NCBI GenBank assembly: GCA_004369085.1
Contig: ML210281.1
Span: 20,196 to 84,195 of the forward strand
From: Coprinopsis marcescibilis
Taxonomy: Eukaryota > Basidiomycota > Agaricomycetes > Agaricales > Psathyrellaceae
Length of the DNA: 64,000 bases
Reading direction: 5' to 3'
Part shown: positions 8,173-20,593 of the stretch, in pieces
Layout: every line of letters starts with the position of its first letter
How positions within the stretch are numbered: position 1 is the stretch's first letter
Translations under genes and position numbers: made by a program
The notes under the pieces: generated by a model
Databases searched by the model: none
The model's input: the letters and a program-made list of their open reading frames with translations, nothing else
What the model was told of the DNA's origin: nothing

Positions 8173-10792
8173 ATGACAGGGTTCTCATCCCTGCCACTGG
8201 CCCAGGAAGAAGGAGATCCAGGGGCCTCATCTCGAAAGTTCAAGGGTACCCCTCGCATCCTTGGACCACGTTGGGCAAGTCTCCCAACCATCACGGTCGG
8301 GTTACTTGGTGTTCAGATCTTTTGGAGCGTAGAAATGTCCTATGGTCAGTGAAGATTCAATTGTATTAGGGCTCGAAACATAACAATTCGTGAATGCAGC
8401 GTCGCCATATCTTTTGTCACTAGGATTGAGCAAGTCCAGAATGGCTGTCGTGTTTCTCGCCGGCCCTCTGTCAGGTTTAATTATGCAACCATTGATCGGT
8501 ATGGTCTCTTGTCGTAGCTCTATACGACTATACCCATTTATCTGAATCCTAGGCGTACTGGCCGACAACTCAACGTCTCGGTTTGGACGACGTAGACCTT
8601 ACATGTTGATTGGGACCATGCTATGCATGTGTGGGATGCTACTCCTCGGTTTCACTCGACCATTCGCTACCCTTTTCACGACATTGGGCTCACGAGCTGT
8701 GAGTGTCCTTCTGAAAGTATTGTCATTGGCTAATTGGTCACACATAGAACGACGTATTAACGATTTGGCTCGCCGTTCTGTCAATATTCTTCATCGACTT
8801 TGCAATCAATGCAGGTAACGTCACGCTGTGGTGGTTTCCATTGACCCTGCCTCACACTTATCTTGCATAGTACAAGCCATGGATCGAGCACTGCTGGTTG
8901 ATACCCTCTCCCCGTCACGACAAGCAGCTGGAAATGCGTGGGCGGCACGTATGTTAGGTGTTGGAAGTGTCGTTGGGTTCTTCGTGTGCGTTACTACCCC
9001 TTTCGCTGCTGCATTCGTCTTTTCGCTGACAATTCGCCGTAGCGGCAACGTTAACCTCACCAAGACATTCCCATTTTTTGGAAAGACTCAGCTGCAAGTC
9101 TTATCGGTCATTGTTTCCATCTTCCTGCTCGTCGGGCATATCGTCATGGCCATCTGCGTTAAGGAGCGGGTCTTGTTAAAGCAGAATAATCTTTCGAACA
9201 TGTGGGTACTTTCCTTCCCGTCTATGTCTGGATAAATTTGAAACAGTTGTGCAGAGAAACTAAAAAGCAAAATGCTTTTGTCAAAGAAGTCAAGGACCTC
9301 TGGTCGAATATCCGGACACTCCCCTGGGTGATCCAACAAATCGTGCGCATTTTATTTCCTGCCCAGTTCCCTCTACTAATCTCAACGTCGTAACAGTGCT
9401 TTATCCAATTCTGGTGCGTAACCCGAGCTTTCAGGGTGACTGCGTATTTACCGAACATCCAGCGCCTGGATAGCGTGGTTCCCAGTCCTCTTCTACTCCA
9501 CCATATATGTCGGCGATTTCCATAAATTCGCTGGGCCCCTCCCAACCACCGACGCGGAGAAAGCTGCTCTTGACCAAGAATCGACCCGGCTTGGATCGAG
9601 AGCACTCTTCTACTCCTCCGTGATTGCGTTAATCATTAACATTGCCCTACCCGCTTTCATCGTTAAACCGACTCAAGAAGGGGCTGCAAGTCGCATAGGG
9701 ATAGCACCATCATCGAAACTGTCATGGCTTAAAGTTCCGCGCGTTCTTCAATTCCACCTTGCATCCCTATGGGCATTTAGCCTCTTGGTGTTTGCATTAT
9801 CCATGTTTGCTACATTGTAGGCCCCCTTTTGCTCACTTCAACTGCCTGTGTCCTGACGACTTTCTTTCTTAGTTTCGTTCGTTCGCTTTTGGGAGCTACC
9901 CTTCTCATCAGTGTTACTGGTTTCTCTTGGGCAGTCACTCAATGGGCGCCATTTGCTTTGGTAGGATAAGGACTTTATATATCTCGGAGATATGATAACT
10001 CAATCCGCCTGCAGCTGGCCGAAGCAATCCTAACTGAGCCTGGCGCACCTGCGGCCGACGACACTGGATCTATTCAACTCACCGACGCTCGCACACGACC
10101 TCGCGTCGACCACGACGAAAGTAGTGACTCTGAAAGTGAAGATGAGGTCAGCAAAGCTATAGAAAACAGACGATTACTGCTTGGAAATCCGGCGGCGCAC
10201 GTTAGCAGAATCAGGATAGATGTCGACGACCACTTGGATTCCGGTCCCAATGATAACGATTATGAAATCGTCAATGGCAACGACAGGGACGGCACTGGAC
10301 CCAACCCATCTGGAAGCTTGAGTGCCAAGGCTGGTATCATCTTGGTATGTCTTTTATCAGCAACCTCGACTCCTTGGTTCTGGCTGATAAACTTTCTTTC
10401 AGGGAATCCACAACGTCTTCATTGTCATTCCACAATTCCTGGTTACTGGTCTATCGTCCATTATTTTCGCCATATTCGACCCTCACACACCTCCCACGTC
10501 GACTGGCCAACTAGCTTCGGACCGCCTGAAAAACGCAACAAGCGCTCTGGTTGACTCGGCCGGACGCCTTCCTCGCGATGTATATTACCTCGGGAACGAA
10601 CTAATATCAAGAGCAGAAACTGTTCTTCAACCAACGCACTCCAACTCCGTTGTTTATATCTTCCGGTACGTTCTTGAATTGTCTCAGTGCGGACACCTTG
10701 TGCTGACCCATTCCGGTAGTATTGGCGGTGTTGCGGCAACCTTTGGATTTGTGCTATGCTGGAGGCTAGCTCGTAACATGAAGCATAGATAA
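8173..10792 (+). CDS. Sucrose/alpha-glucoside transporter of the GPH/SUT type (12 TM)
   Basis: Thirteen exons join in frame to 656 aa. Diagnostic features: LAGPLSGLIMQPLIG, then VLADNSTSRFGRRRPY with the major-facilitator D-x-x-x-x-x-x-G-R-R-R-P loop, and NAVQAMDRALLVDTL, all typical of sucrose transporters (SLC45/SUT). An acidic cytosolic loop of about 100 residues (SSDSESEDE and DDHLDSGPNDND) lies between later helices, followed by IHNVFIVIPQFLVTGLSS, another SUT signature. Fungal Sut1-type proteins import sucrose or maltose with protons across the plasma membrane. Exon 8 is only 17 nt. The start ATG at 8173 precedes a short hydrophilic N-terminus as expected. Confidence 0.88.
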
Positions 10793-11150
10793 TACTGTAC
10801 ACTACCTACATACATACGGCTCTAATGCCTAGTAATCCTTCGACACCCGTTCCAATTTCCCGTTGTCCAACTCGCGTTGGCAACAAGGCGCCATCCAGCT
10901 GCCCATTGTCGGATGTTGTTGAGACCTTTCTTTTACCCCAACCACAATGAACATTGCTGGGATCATCCCTCGGACTCTGACTGCTGAAGAAACATAGATG
11001 AGATTAGTGATACAGTATACTGTACACTACATACAGAAGGCTCTAATTCCCAATAATTCCTCAATGTCCTTTCCATTTTTCCTGTTGTCCGAATCGACAA
11101 CGTACGCTGGCAACGCTCGCAGATTGTATTTGCTCTTGCTCAACCTCTTT

Positions 11151-13664
11151 CTAAACGGAGAAGTCCATCCACTCCCAGGTTTTGTATTCGTCCTGGCAAG
11201 GCAAATGCTGGTCGACCATCTCCAGAAATTCGCGATCAGTGTGGTCCGCCTTGCCATCAATGGAAGCCTTATGAGCGGTGAACCAAGTATTGAAGGTTTC
11301 GATCACTGGCCTCCAAAACCCCTCTGCTCCTGGTGGGATGCCCTCCAGGCGGGCTTGCTGCACTCGCATTCATTGACCAGGCAAGCTTCCCCACGGAAAT
11401 CTGGTGAGAACCCTCAGTCCAGCATTTCTCCTGGTTACAGTACCAAGCGATGCACCACAGAATGGATTCGAGATCGTGTCGGTAGAGGCGGAAAACAGAA
11501 CCATCGCTCGAGAAGAGTAGATCGAAGGCCATGAATGGTGGAGTACCAGTTATCACGTCCCCTTTCGTGCTCGGTGATTTTTCTCCTTCGGCCATTACCG
11601 CTGCTACGTCATAGTCGTTCAGCACCATGACTTTGTTGCCATTCGGCAAGCTTTTGACCATCAAGTTGTTGACGCTGATATCGCCATGTGCAATCCCGAT
11701 CTTCCAAAGAAGAAAATGGCCTGTGTAAAGGAATAGAGTAAGTGTCAACTATTGAGACAAGAGCACTCATCCACTTGCACCGAATAACGCCCCATATCTT
11801 GGCAAAGAAGTCGTCAGGAAGTAGCTCATCGACTGGTTTCATCTCCTTCGACAACATCTCCCAGGGCACTCGAGATCCCTGTGTTCCATCTATCCCCACT
11901 CCAGCAAACTGTCGAATAAACTTTGTCGAGAGTTTATCGTGCGCCTTGTAGTGAAGTACAATAGGAAGGTGATTTGTGATGTCTTTTGCGAATTTCCCAA
12001 GATGCTTCTCCGCTCTCTCCATTGTACAGGAGATGATATCCCCTTCGCCGTCCCGCTCCTCCTCTCTACATGAAAACTTGAAGAAAGTGTTTTTCAGGTC
12101 GTCTGGAAGCTTGGTGGACGATCTTGTGACTTCATCGGCATCGGCCTCTCCCTGCTTCGAGGGCTCATCGGCAGTGACTTTTGCTTCAGGCTTGTAGATT
12201 ACACACCTACGACCCTTGAGCTTCCATGGGACACTGGTCTTGCTGGGAATATCATATTGATGCTTGCGCCCGTTGACAGTGGCCTTGAGATCGAGAGGGG
12301 CAATACCCCGCATGCGGGTCCCGAACCGTTGGAAGAGGACCATCGTCGCAACAAGAAGCGGGAGTTGCTCAACGATGTCGATAGGCTCAGTTTCGATGCA
12401 CCCTTGAGGACCACTTCAGTGAAAGCTTATTGTCTGATGAGAATTGAGTTAGTGAGTGGTGCTTTCACGAATATCGGGTTTTATACTGTACCGACTAGAA
12501 GAAAAACGGTGCTGTGGGTCCGGTCCCACCTCGAACGCAATAGTTCAAGGCCGTAATAGGCGCATTGAACGTCGGCGGTGACAGTTGTTGAAGATGGAAG
12601 CGGGGAGAGCTTTTGCCTCTTGCTGGATGATCTGTGAAGGGTGGTGTCCTTCCGCTTGCTGGGGTTGTTGGTGTATCCAGTAGACTCAGATTTAGACGGG
12701 GCCTCTCCAGCGTTTGCCTTGTCGTCTGCCGCAGAGCTCATGGAGGCAGTTGGTCCAGCCTGTGGTTCGAATTTCTGCTTGTGGACTTCTGTCATAGACG
12801 TTAGTAGAGATAAGCATGTCAATCTATCTTTGAACTGACTGGGAAGTATATCTGCGACTTCGTATGGTCTGTCCATTCGCGTACAGTCTATGATGTCTTC
12901 TGCCTTGATTTTGAAAGGGTTATGAACGTCTGCCCAGCCGATCTTACAATAGGCATTCTTTCGAGCACCCTCCCAAAGATTCGTTTGTTTTTCCAACATC
13001 TCGGCGAAGTGAGAGCAGTCGTGCGGCTGGCATTGGGTGGCTATTTCGTGGAAACGGCAAAGAGTAAGGGCGATCAGGTCGGGCCTCCGCTCCGTGCACT
13101 TGGGAACTTCACTCGAAGTGGCCATGGAAGTGACTATCGCAGGATCGTTGACGGCAAACAGAGACGCGTCGTGAGAGACGTTGTTGCCTGAACAATGGAC
13201 GAGGATGGCATTCAGGGCAACACTGAGAGGATGGTAACGGTCCTTCTCCACTTCCGTAGAGAGCCTGTATTCTGCCATTAGTTATATCGTATGAAGCATA
13301 TCATCAAACGACTCACGTTTTCTTGAGATTCTCTTTCATTTTCCTCAATTCCCTGGTCAATGGGCCGTTGCACCAGTCAATTGCCTCTGCGACCAACAAC
13401 TCCAACCGTTTCGCTCCATACTGGGCCAGAGCGTCGGGAGACAATTCAGCTCTTAATGGCTTGGTCTCGTTGCCGTCGTAGTGGCGTTCTACCATCAAAA
13501 GCGAGTTGACGAAAGACAAAAACGGGACTTTGAACGCATCCTCGAGATTTTCCTTGATTAATAGCACATTCAGCGAGTTGGACCTGTCATGATAGTAACT
13601 AACCAACAACACGAGATTACGCGAGAATCCACCTTTATTCTGTTAACAGTTCATCATTGGACAT
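11151..13664 (-). CDS. FunK1-type fungal protein kinase, gene model damaged or atypically spliced
   Basis: The kinase core is clear: GIAHGDISVNNLMV (catalytic loop with H-G-D-x-S-x-x-N), LNDYDVA in place of DFG, GTPPFMAFDLL, and HDLESILWCIAW, all marks of the FunK1 family expanded in Agaricomycetes. Upstream are the usual N-terminal parts, for example IDIVEQLPLLVATMVLFQRF. Two places need attention. Near 12420-12500 every frame after the obvious CATCAG acceptor meets a stop, and only a weak downstream AAG acceptor gives the right frame. Near 11370-11410 the kinase frame must shift by one base to reach the C-terminal reading frame ending MDFSV, either through a 37-nt GT-AG intron or a lesion. 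The first exon (ATG 13664, GTTAAC donor) is tentative. Family certain, integrity uncertain. Confidence 0.7.
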
Positions 13665-13839
13665 GGGACTGGATGTGGTTCAAAGTAAGAGCAATTCCCC
13701 GACGCCCATTCCATTTTCCCTTGTCCAAATCGAGCAAACTAGCCCCTATCCAGCTGAGAGATAATGACGTTGGCAACGAGGCAGACCATCCATATGCATT
13801 ATCGGATCTTGTCCAGGCCTTTCTCTTACCACAACCACA

Positions 13840-15547
13840 ATGAACATCGCTGGAATTGTTCCTCTCGCTCAGACTGCCGAGTATCTCAGAACTTTACCTG
13901 CTATCCGGGAACGATGCAGCAGAGTGCACCACTTGGCGACTCAAGGCAAACTCCAGTATTTTGACTATCACCCAGAGAAGGAAGACGCCGCGATCGATTT
14001 ATGCATCGGTATCATGAAGGTATGAGGTACTGGTATATGCAGCTTATCCTTTATTGAACCACATTTATCTCTAGGATAAATACAAGAGCGCAGACGGCGG
14101 CGTTGACGTGCAAAAGGTCCCTAAATTCTTGAACGTACATGCGGCGTACCGTTGACTTGCAGACTCACAGATCCCACCACACGGCCGCTGGAGGCACCTA
14201 GATGCAGGCAGCCCACGCGTAGTCAATCTTCTTTCTCAGTGGTCTCAAGAGCCCAATGCGATAGACCAAACGGAAAGAGCACGGAGGACTATCGACCTTT
14301 TCCTAGTCTCCGTTCTCCTCGACGCAGGCGCAGGCAATGTCTGGAAGTATGATGAGAAAGAAACCTCCCAGTCGTTTGCGCGTAGTGAGGGTCTTGGAGT
14401 GGCCAGTTTCAGAATGTTCGAGAGTGGATTCTTTTCCAGTGTCGAAGGACAGCCTTTCCAAGTCGACGGTGAACAAACTCCTGCTTTGACTGCATCCTGA
14501 TGTATGACTGACCCTTGCTCCAGCTCAAGGTCTCCTGAAGGTCACTCCACAAAGGGTGGCAGACGCGATGCAAGTCTCCGAGCAAAACCCAATGGTCGGA
14601 GTAGATGGTCGAGCAAATCTTCTATCGAGCCTGGGGACTGCCCTCAAGGCAAATCCGGAGTTCTTTGGCAAAGATGGACGACCGGGGAATATTGTCGGTG
14701 AGCTTGAATGTCTTTTGTTCATAGAACATCACCAAGTAAATATATCGTCGATAGACTTCCTCGCAGGTCGAACCAAGACCGACTCTGGAGTAGTTCAGCT
14801 TCCACTTCCAGCATTATGGCACGTCATGATTCAGGGCTTGTCGCCCATATGGCCATCCCGCCTCACTCTCGCGTCCATTCCGATGGGAGACGTCTGGCCT
14901 TGCCCTGCTCTCCGAGCCGCGAACGAAGGTAAGCTAACCACACAATCTCAGCACTACGAAATTCGCTTATCTTTGTGCTATGTAGGTCCTCACCAAGAAG
15001 CAGACGACCTGGTTCCATTCCACAAACTCACACAATGGCTCACCTATTCTCTTGTCGAGGTCATCGAGACGGTTCTGCGATGGAAGGTTGTCGGTATGGA
15101 AGACATGACAGGCCTCCCTGAATACCGAAACGGTATGTGTATCCCTGTGACATTGTTGAAACAGTACCTAATTGTTCTCGCAGGAGGTTTGTTGGTCGAT
15201 TTAGGCGTCCTGACTCTCAAGCCCAACGCGCTACCAACCGATCCAAAGAGCGGTCTCCCATACGCAGAGGCATCCCACCCAGCCATAGTCGAATGGCGAG
15301 CGTTGACTGTCATCGAGCTGTACGTTCAATTTTGTACCATGAGCTCATCAGTTTGCTGATCTTTGGCTGTAGGGATCGGCTTGCAGCTGGAATCCGCAAG
15401 AAGTTGGATCTAACTGTAGACCAGCTCAGCCTTGCTCAGATTCTCGAGAGCGCGACTTGGAATGGTGGAAGGCACATAGCGAAGCAGAAACGCCCGGAAA
15501 CCGGCGGCCCTCCCATCGAGATCCAAAGCGATGGCACGGTCTTTTGA
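13840..15547 (+). CDS. urc4: Urc4/Urg3-like uracil catabolism protein (DUF1688)
   Basis: Exons run from ATG 13840 with introns at 14020-14074 and 14117-14170 and further short introns near 14470, 14700, 14935, 15133 and 15320; the frame is continuous to the stop at 15547. Conserved blocks in order: LAQTAEYLRTLPAIRERC, PPHGRWRHLDAGSPRV, LLDAGAGNVWKYDEK, EGLGVASFRMF, QNPMVGVDGR, FGKDGRPGNIV, WPSRLTLASIPMGDVWPC, VPFHKLTQWLTYSLVE, MTGLPEYRNGGLLVDLGVL and VEWRALTVIEL. These match DUF1688, whose yeast members (URC4 in Lachancea, urg3 in fission yeast) are needed for the reductive-independent URC route of uracil breakdown. Its biochemical activity is not settled. It is divergent from the kinase gene. 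Confidence 0.9.
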
Positions 15548-15761
15548 GCGAATTATACCCCGTTCGAGGATCCTGCGGCCCAATTTGTAGGTTTAGATAT
15601 GGACAAATGAACCACCACCCTGCTTCAGTCTGCAAATGATGTGCACTGGATACGACGGGCCTCGATTGCGAGTCACCGCTCATGGAGCCAATACCGATTG
15701 CATACATATGCTCAGTGTGACTGTGAAGGAATCCAAAATCCATTAATTGCAAATATAAGCC

Positions 15762-17392
15762 CTACATGGGTGCTGAGGAACCAGCAGTCTTCTCCGACGC
15801 TGTGCGCAGGCTATCAAAACTTTGAGCTTAACCCAAACCAAAGCAGAGGTTATCAAAACGGACCTGTAATCGTCTCCATTCTGGGTAATGTATCGCACCC
15901 ACGGCAGAGCTTGATATCCACTCTTTTCGACGATCTTGAGGTACCGCACTTGGATACCTGAGACGGTAAAGTATGGGATCTCAAACTTGACAGTAATTGG
16001 TGCACGTTTGTCCATGTCCGTTTCTATGCAAGGCAAAGTCAAAACCATCACATACATCCAATGAACGTGCGTTCGAACCTGCTTTCACACTAGGTAACCC
16101 AAAGTGCGCCCTCATTAAGAACTCTCGACTTCCGCCCAACTGCTTAATCTTCCACACGAATGCTGATTTATCAGGAGCATACTGGACTGTCCCTGTCGCT
16201 GCCTATCATGAAGTGTTCAGTGCCTGGAAACGGGCAGGTCAAGGAATAATAGAACTTACTCTGAACTTGGGGCTATCGGCATCGTCGGGGACAGGGACGT
16301 AGATCTCGACGTTGTTTGCCGAGCTTCGACGTTTAAACTGAGCCTTGACCTTGACGGTGTACTCTACACGACTGCCCCTGTGGCTTTCGACTGCGGCCTC
16401 AACCCAGATCAAAGGCTTCACCGGTGTAGACAGGCGGTACGACATGAGTTCGAATTCGCCATCAGGAGGGATGAAGGAGATTGTTCGATCGTTTTCGAAT
16501 CGTGATAGTCGTACACATTGGTGGAACTTTACGTCCTCCATTTCGATTGCCTTGCCACGTGCAGCTGAAAGCCCTAGTTGAGGACGATTCGGATAGATGA
16601 AAGAACCCAGAACGTACTTCGTCCAGTGCTCTCAAACATGACTTTATCGTTAAGGCCCAGCCTTAACTCTGGCATTCCGGACAGGTAGCACTTCATCTTG
16701 ACGGCACCCAGGATTTCTGAACGTACGACGTTGCCGGATGCATTTACCTGCGATGAATACAAGTTCAGACCGAAAAGAGGCACAGCGCCAAAGATCACGT
16801 ACCAGCATATTAACGCTCTCAACCACATCCAAGAAGACTTCGTTCTTTCGATATCGAATGCCCTCCGTTCTCCATGAAACCGCGTTGGTGACCGCCATCG
16901 GTGGCCGCACTTGCACCTCAAGTTTGTGCGATTCCTGGGTGATATACTCTTGCAGGATCTTGCTCTCCGTGGTCTGAGGGTACCCAAAGTCCATCATCTC
17001 GTCCATGAGCTCGTATATGATAACGAAATTGTCTCGTATACTCTCTTCCTCGAGCGACTTGAAGTATTCAATGAGCACTTGGACCAACCGGTGCAGAAAG
17101 ATGATGATTTCGGCGGCATTGCTGTTTCTCTTGCTCAGTGCGAGAACTGCAGAAGGATAAGCGACTATGTGAACTGGATGTATCAAGACGAACGGTAGAG
17201 ATTAGAATGTCGGATATGCATATAATTGACGCCTTGGCTGGAGAAACATGGTGTTACTTGTTGTCCCTCTTCCTCGATGTCGAGAATCAGAGGTAGAAAT
17301 CGTTCTATGTATGATGACGGGACATCGTCGCGATATGAGCGTTGAATTAGAGGCTTCCCCTTGAGATCCAATATTGCGATGAGACTGGCCAT
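15762..17392 (-). CDS. apm1: AP-1 clathrin adaptor complex mu subunit
   Basis: The protein starts MASLIAILDLKGKPLIQRSY and continues RHSNLYLLALSKRNSNAAE (across an intron), MMDFGYPQTTESKILQEYI, TNAVSWRTEGIRYRKNEVF, SEILGAVKMKCYLSGMPEL, FHQCVRLSRFENDRTISFI and KSGYQALPWVRYIT, all nearly invariant in mu1 chains. The N-terminal longin half packs in the AP-1 core; the C-terminal mu-homology domain binds YxxPhi cargo signals at the trans-Golgi and endosomes. The gene has at least eight short introns. The last intron (GTCCGT...GATAG) was chosen because it restores the family ending: DDYSLRT here against the usual DDYRLRT, followed by a short extension ending SAPM. Confidence 0.93.
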
Positions 17393-17532
17393 GATAGTAC
17401 GAGCAGAAAGACAAGTTACGGCTGCCCAATGTTACAGCCTCCAGCTACACGTGATAGCTTCCAAGTTGATGCCCGCGTAAGTACGGAATCAAATGGCTGA
17501 ATTCCAAGGGTATAGTCTACGATAACAAAGTA

Positions 17533-18887
17533 CTATCGAGGTCCTAATAGTGGTGTTTGCTCAGATATAGGTTCTGTAGATGAACTGACAACCGGTGAGT
17601 CAGATGGTTGGGTGACGATCACTGTAGGGGTCCCATCCTCAATTCCAGCAGGTTGGTTGGGCACACCAAAGTCATCAATACCAAGTTTCTTCTGACGCAG
17701 TTTCCATAGAATACACATCGTAAGGAGCATTCCTTGCATAACCGCGGCAATAGCGAAAGTCAACCAACCTGGAGGGCATGTGGTTAGCGCGCACGAGAGT
17801 CGGATACGGGTGAGGGTGAACTTACTGGTCCAGTTGGTTCCTGGTCGAAGAGCAATACTAAGAACCATGAGCACTCCACCAGGGGTCTGGATGCACATCA
17901 TGGGGATACTCAATGCCCCGACGAGTTTCGATCGATAGGTATGAATCAACTGCGGCGTGTACTGGATGCTGGCGAGGATAGCGGCGCTGACACCGAGGAA
18001 TCTGGCCCAGCTATAAGCGAGTGGCGGAAGGGGTGTGTTTGCTCCAGGTTCTGGGTTACTCGTAAGGACGACGAAAGCAGTAGTGAATGCACAAAGGATG
18101 CTACACGACAGCTTAGATTTCAAGCGCTCCACGAGGTCAAAGAACAGACTCACAAATGCAGAACAGCAACCCAAGAAAGAACGATCGACCATTTCCATTC
18201 CTGAGTGATCTCACTGGACTTGACGATTACTAGCGTGTCTAGTGTTTGAACCTGAATGTCCTTGTTCACGGCTCGCAGATGCTGAGGGTAGTAGCGCATG
18301 TATAACACGAAACTGTGAGTGCATGAGCAGCGAACATCTGAAGAAAAAGGCCAAAACTTGCATGAGACTGAACATAACCCATTGAATGGAAAGTTGTACA
18401 ATTCCAGCCGAAATTTCAAGGCACGTTGCCCCACTCTGGCAATAGCGTCAACAAAGACACGTAGAATAGCACCAGCGAGACTTACCACAACCGAACAGCA
18501 CTTCAGTAGTCCAGATTGCATGGTTAGACTATTGGTACAGAAGGTCAGATACCAGGCTTGCACCCGAACCTGGGACTACACACATGTTGAATAGCGATGA
18601 CGCTGCAGAGGTGCTCCCTAGCAATAGGAACAACGGGCTCAACCCTTCAGACGTCTTCGCATGTATAATCCTAAAATGCTGAGAGTCATTTTGTTAGTTC
18701 TCGAATGCTAGAGAAGTTTGACGTCGAATACCAACCTGTGGCAGATACGAAATGATCAGACCACAGCAGAGTCCAAAGGTCAAGGCAGCCGTAAACCAGT
18801 CATGTTCCTATGTGTTCGATTAGACATATGCAGATACAAGAGCGGTTCAAATAGCCTTACTATGATGCAGCTATCGCTAGCGAACAT
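17533..18887 (-). CDS. PQ-loop repeat membrane protein (7 TM, cystinosin/SWEET-like fold)
   Basis: The first exon encodes MFASDSCII and joins EHDWFTAALTFGLCCGLII then SYLPQHFRIIHAKTSEGLS: this is PQ-loop 1. The second PQ-loop is SIQYTPQLIHTYRSKLVGAL, followed by QTPGGVLMVLSIAL and FAIAAVMQGMLLTMCILWKL. Seven hydrophobic segments can be traced across at least six exons. The family includes vacuolar basic amino acid exporters (Ypq) and cystinosin. The C-terminus ends EQTPLLGPR, which contains an acidic dileucine signal (E-x-x-x-L-L) compatible with AP-dependent sorting to the vacuole. The substrate cannot be read from the sequence. Confidence 0.82.
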
Positions 18888-19093
18888 GTTTCATCAACTG
18901 GCAGTGTGGCAAGAGGACAACAAACAGTGCCAGCGTCTCCGCGCCTGAGGGGACTGATGTCGACGCGTGTTACATAATACCTGTCAATTAATTGTATTTC
19001 CTGTGGTACTAAGTACTGCATCATACAGTCCAATTTCCTCATAATGTCTGTGCATAATAAGGTCCAATATTTCTCATATAAATACAATGTCTG

Positions 19094-20593
19094 TTAGTCC
19101 ACCTTGGAGCTCCTGCCAGTCCTTGACATTGTCCGCTTTAGCAAGTTTTTGAAGGAAAGGGACCGTTTGGGAGGTGTCTCTGTAGGATTGCCTATCAGTC
19201 CAAGGCCGATCTCTCCCCATTCTGTGACCGACACAATCGAATAATCCGATATATCAAACTCCTCGTCCTCCTGAGACCACGTGCTCTCACCACAACCACA
19301 CGAGCTCGGACAATCAGACACCTGCGCCTGACTGCAGTTCTTCTGCACGGGCGAATTAGAAAACGTCGAGAGATCCGGAAGAGATGGGCTGGACGGCGCA
19401 GTGCTTGGAGGCAGACTCGGCGACCCTCTCCAGATGGTCTTCAGGTTTAACGGCGGGGGCCTCACGATTCGAGGCGGCCTCGGCGGCTTTGCCTGCATAT
19501 TCCCAATTTCCGGAACTTGCATCTCCCGACTAAAGCTCCGCGACTTCATAAGGCTAGGAACCTGTTTGCGAGGACCCGGCCTCACCACATAGTCACTCGA
19601 ACTCAACCCACCCGGCCAATCGTTCCCTCCTAGCAGCACCTCATCCGGCTCAGAAGCATGTCTCCTCTGAACAGCAGGCGACTGAATGATGGTCCGGTAT
19701 TCATAACCAGCCGACCGACTTCGTCGATGCCAGCTAATATTGTAGCCTATCGAAGGCGTACTAGGCGGTGGCGGTGGCGGGGCACTGGTTCGTGGATCAT
19801 GCTGCGGTCGCCGTTGATAGTACTCTCTGGCAGACAGTGGCATTACCACACTCGCAGACCGAACCCCCAATCTTGAAAACCGGGGGGCCCCGGCAAAGGG
19901 GCTTGCTGTTAGCCAGCAGTCCTCGACTCGCATCGAGGGAGTGGACTGGGCAAGACTGGAGGAGCATGGAATGCGGGAGCTGGTGGGAGACGTGGGTGGC
20001 GTATTGTCTGGCGATCGTACTCCACGGGTCGAAAACGAGGTGGACGCAGAGCTCGCGCTGGATGAGACGATAGAGACTGGACGGGGTAGAGGGATAGCGT
20101 GTCGTGACCCATTGCCTGATTTCTTGAGCTTCAGCGGGGGAGGCTTGAGGATAGGGTTCTTATCTCCACCCTGTGACGGCCGGTATCGGGATACATACCC
20201 GAGAAGGTGGGTGGATGATGGCGATGCAAGGTCAGGCGAAGAGGAGGAATGGAAGGCTTGAAGAAGGCCAGGCCTGTTGCGATTGATGGCTGGTCCTGCC
20301 AGAGGTGACGAGCGCATCGGTTTGCATGCTGCAGGCGATGGAGAACTGAGTCTCTTGTAGTCATAACCGGTGGTTGGGGGAGTGTGTAGAGCTCTGGCAC
20401 TTGTAGACAGAGGTCGAGATGGTGTTGTAATCCGACGACGTGGACCTGATTCATAGAAGCCAGATGCTTCAGAAGGGACGCGGGTCTAGGGGTTAGGTGT
20501 GCTCGTCAGCAAGGAACGCGATACGCGTAAAAGATGACTGACAGCATTCTGTATTCCAGGGGAGTAGATGTTGGGCGTCGATGTCGACGGCAT
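19094..20593 (-). CDS. Disordered Ser/Pro-rich protein, unknown
   Basis: A 51-nt first exon (ATG 20593, MPSTSTPNIYSPGIQNA) splices to a long exon 20485-19094, giving 480 aa. The upstream frame stays open back to a CTAACCCCTAG acceptor, which is why I extend the gene beyond the internal Met at 20317. The protein is rich in Ser, Pro and Arg, with a PPPPPPS run, several K/R-rich PPR blocks and an acidic patch EDEEFDISDYSIVSVTEWGE near the C-terminus, followed by a basic KRSLSFKNLLKRTMSR tail. No fold or enzyme motif is visible. It may be a phosphorylated scaffold; that is inference only. Confidence 0.7.
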
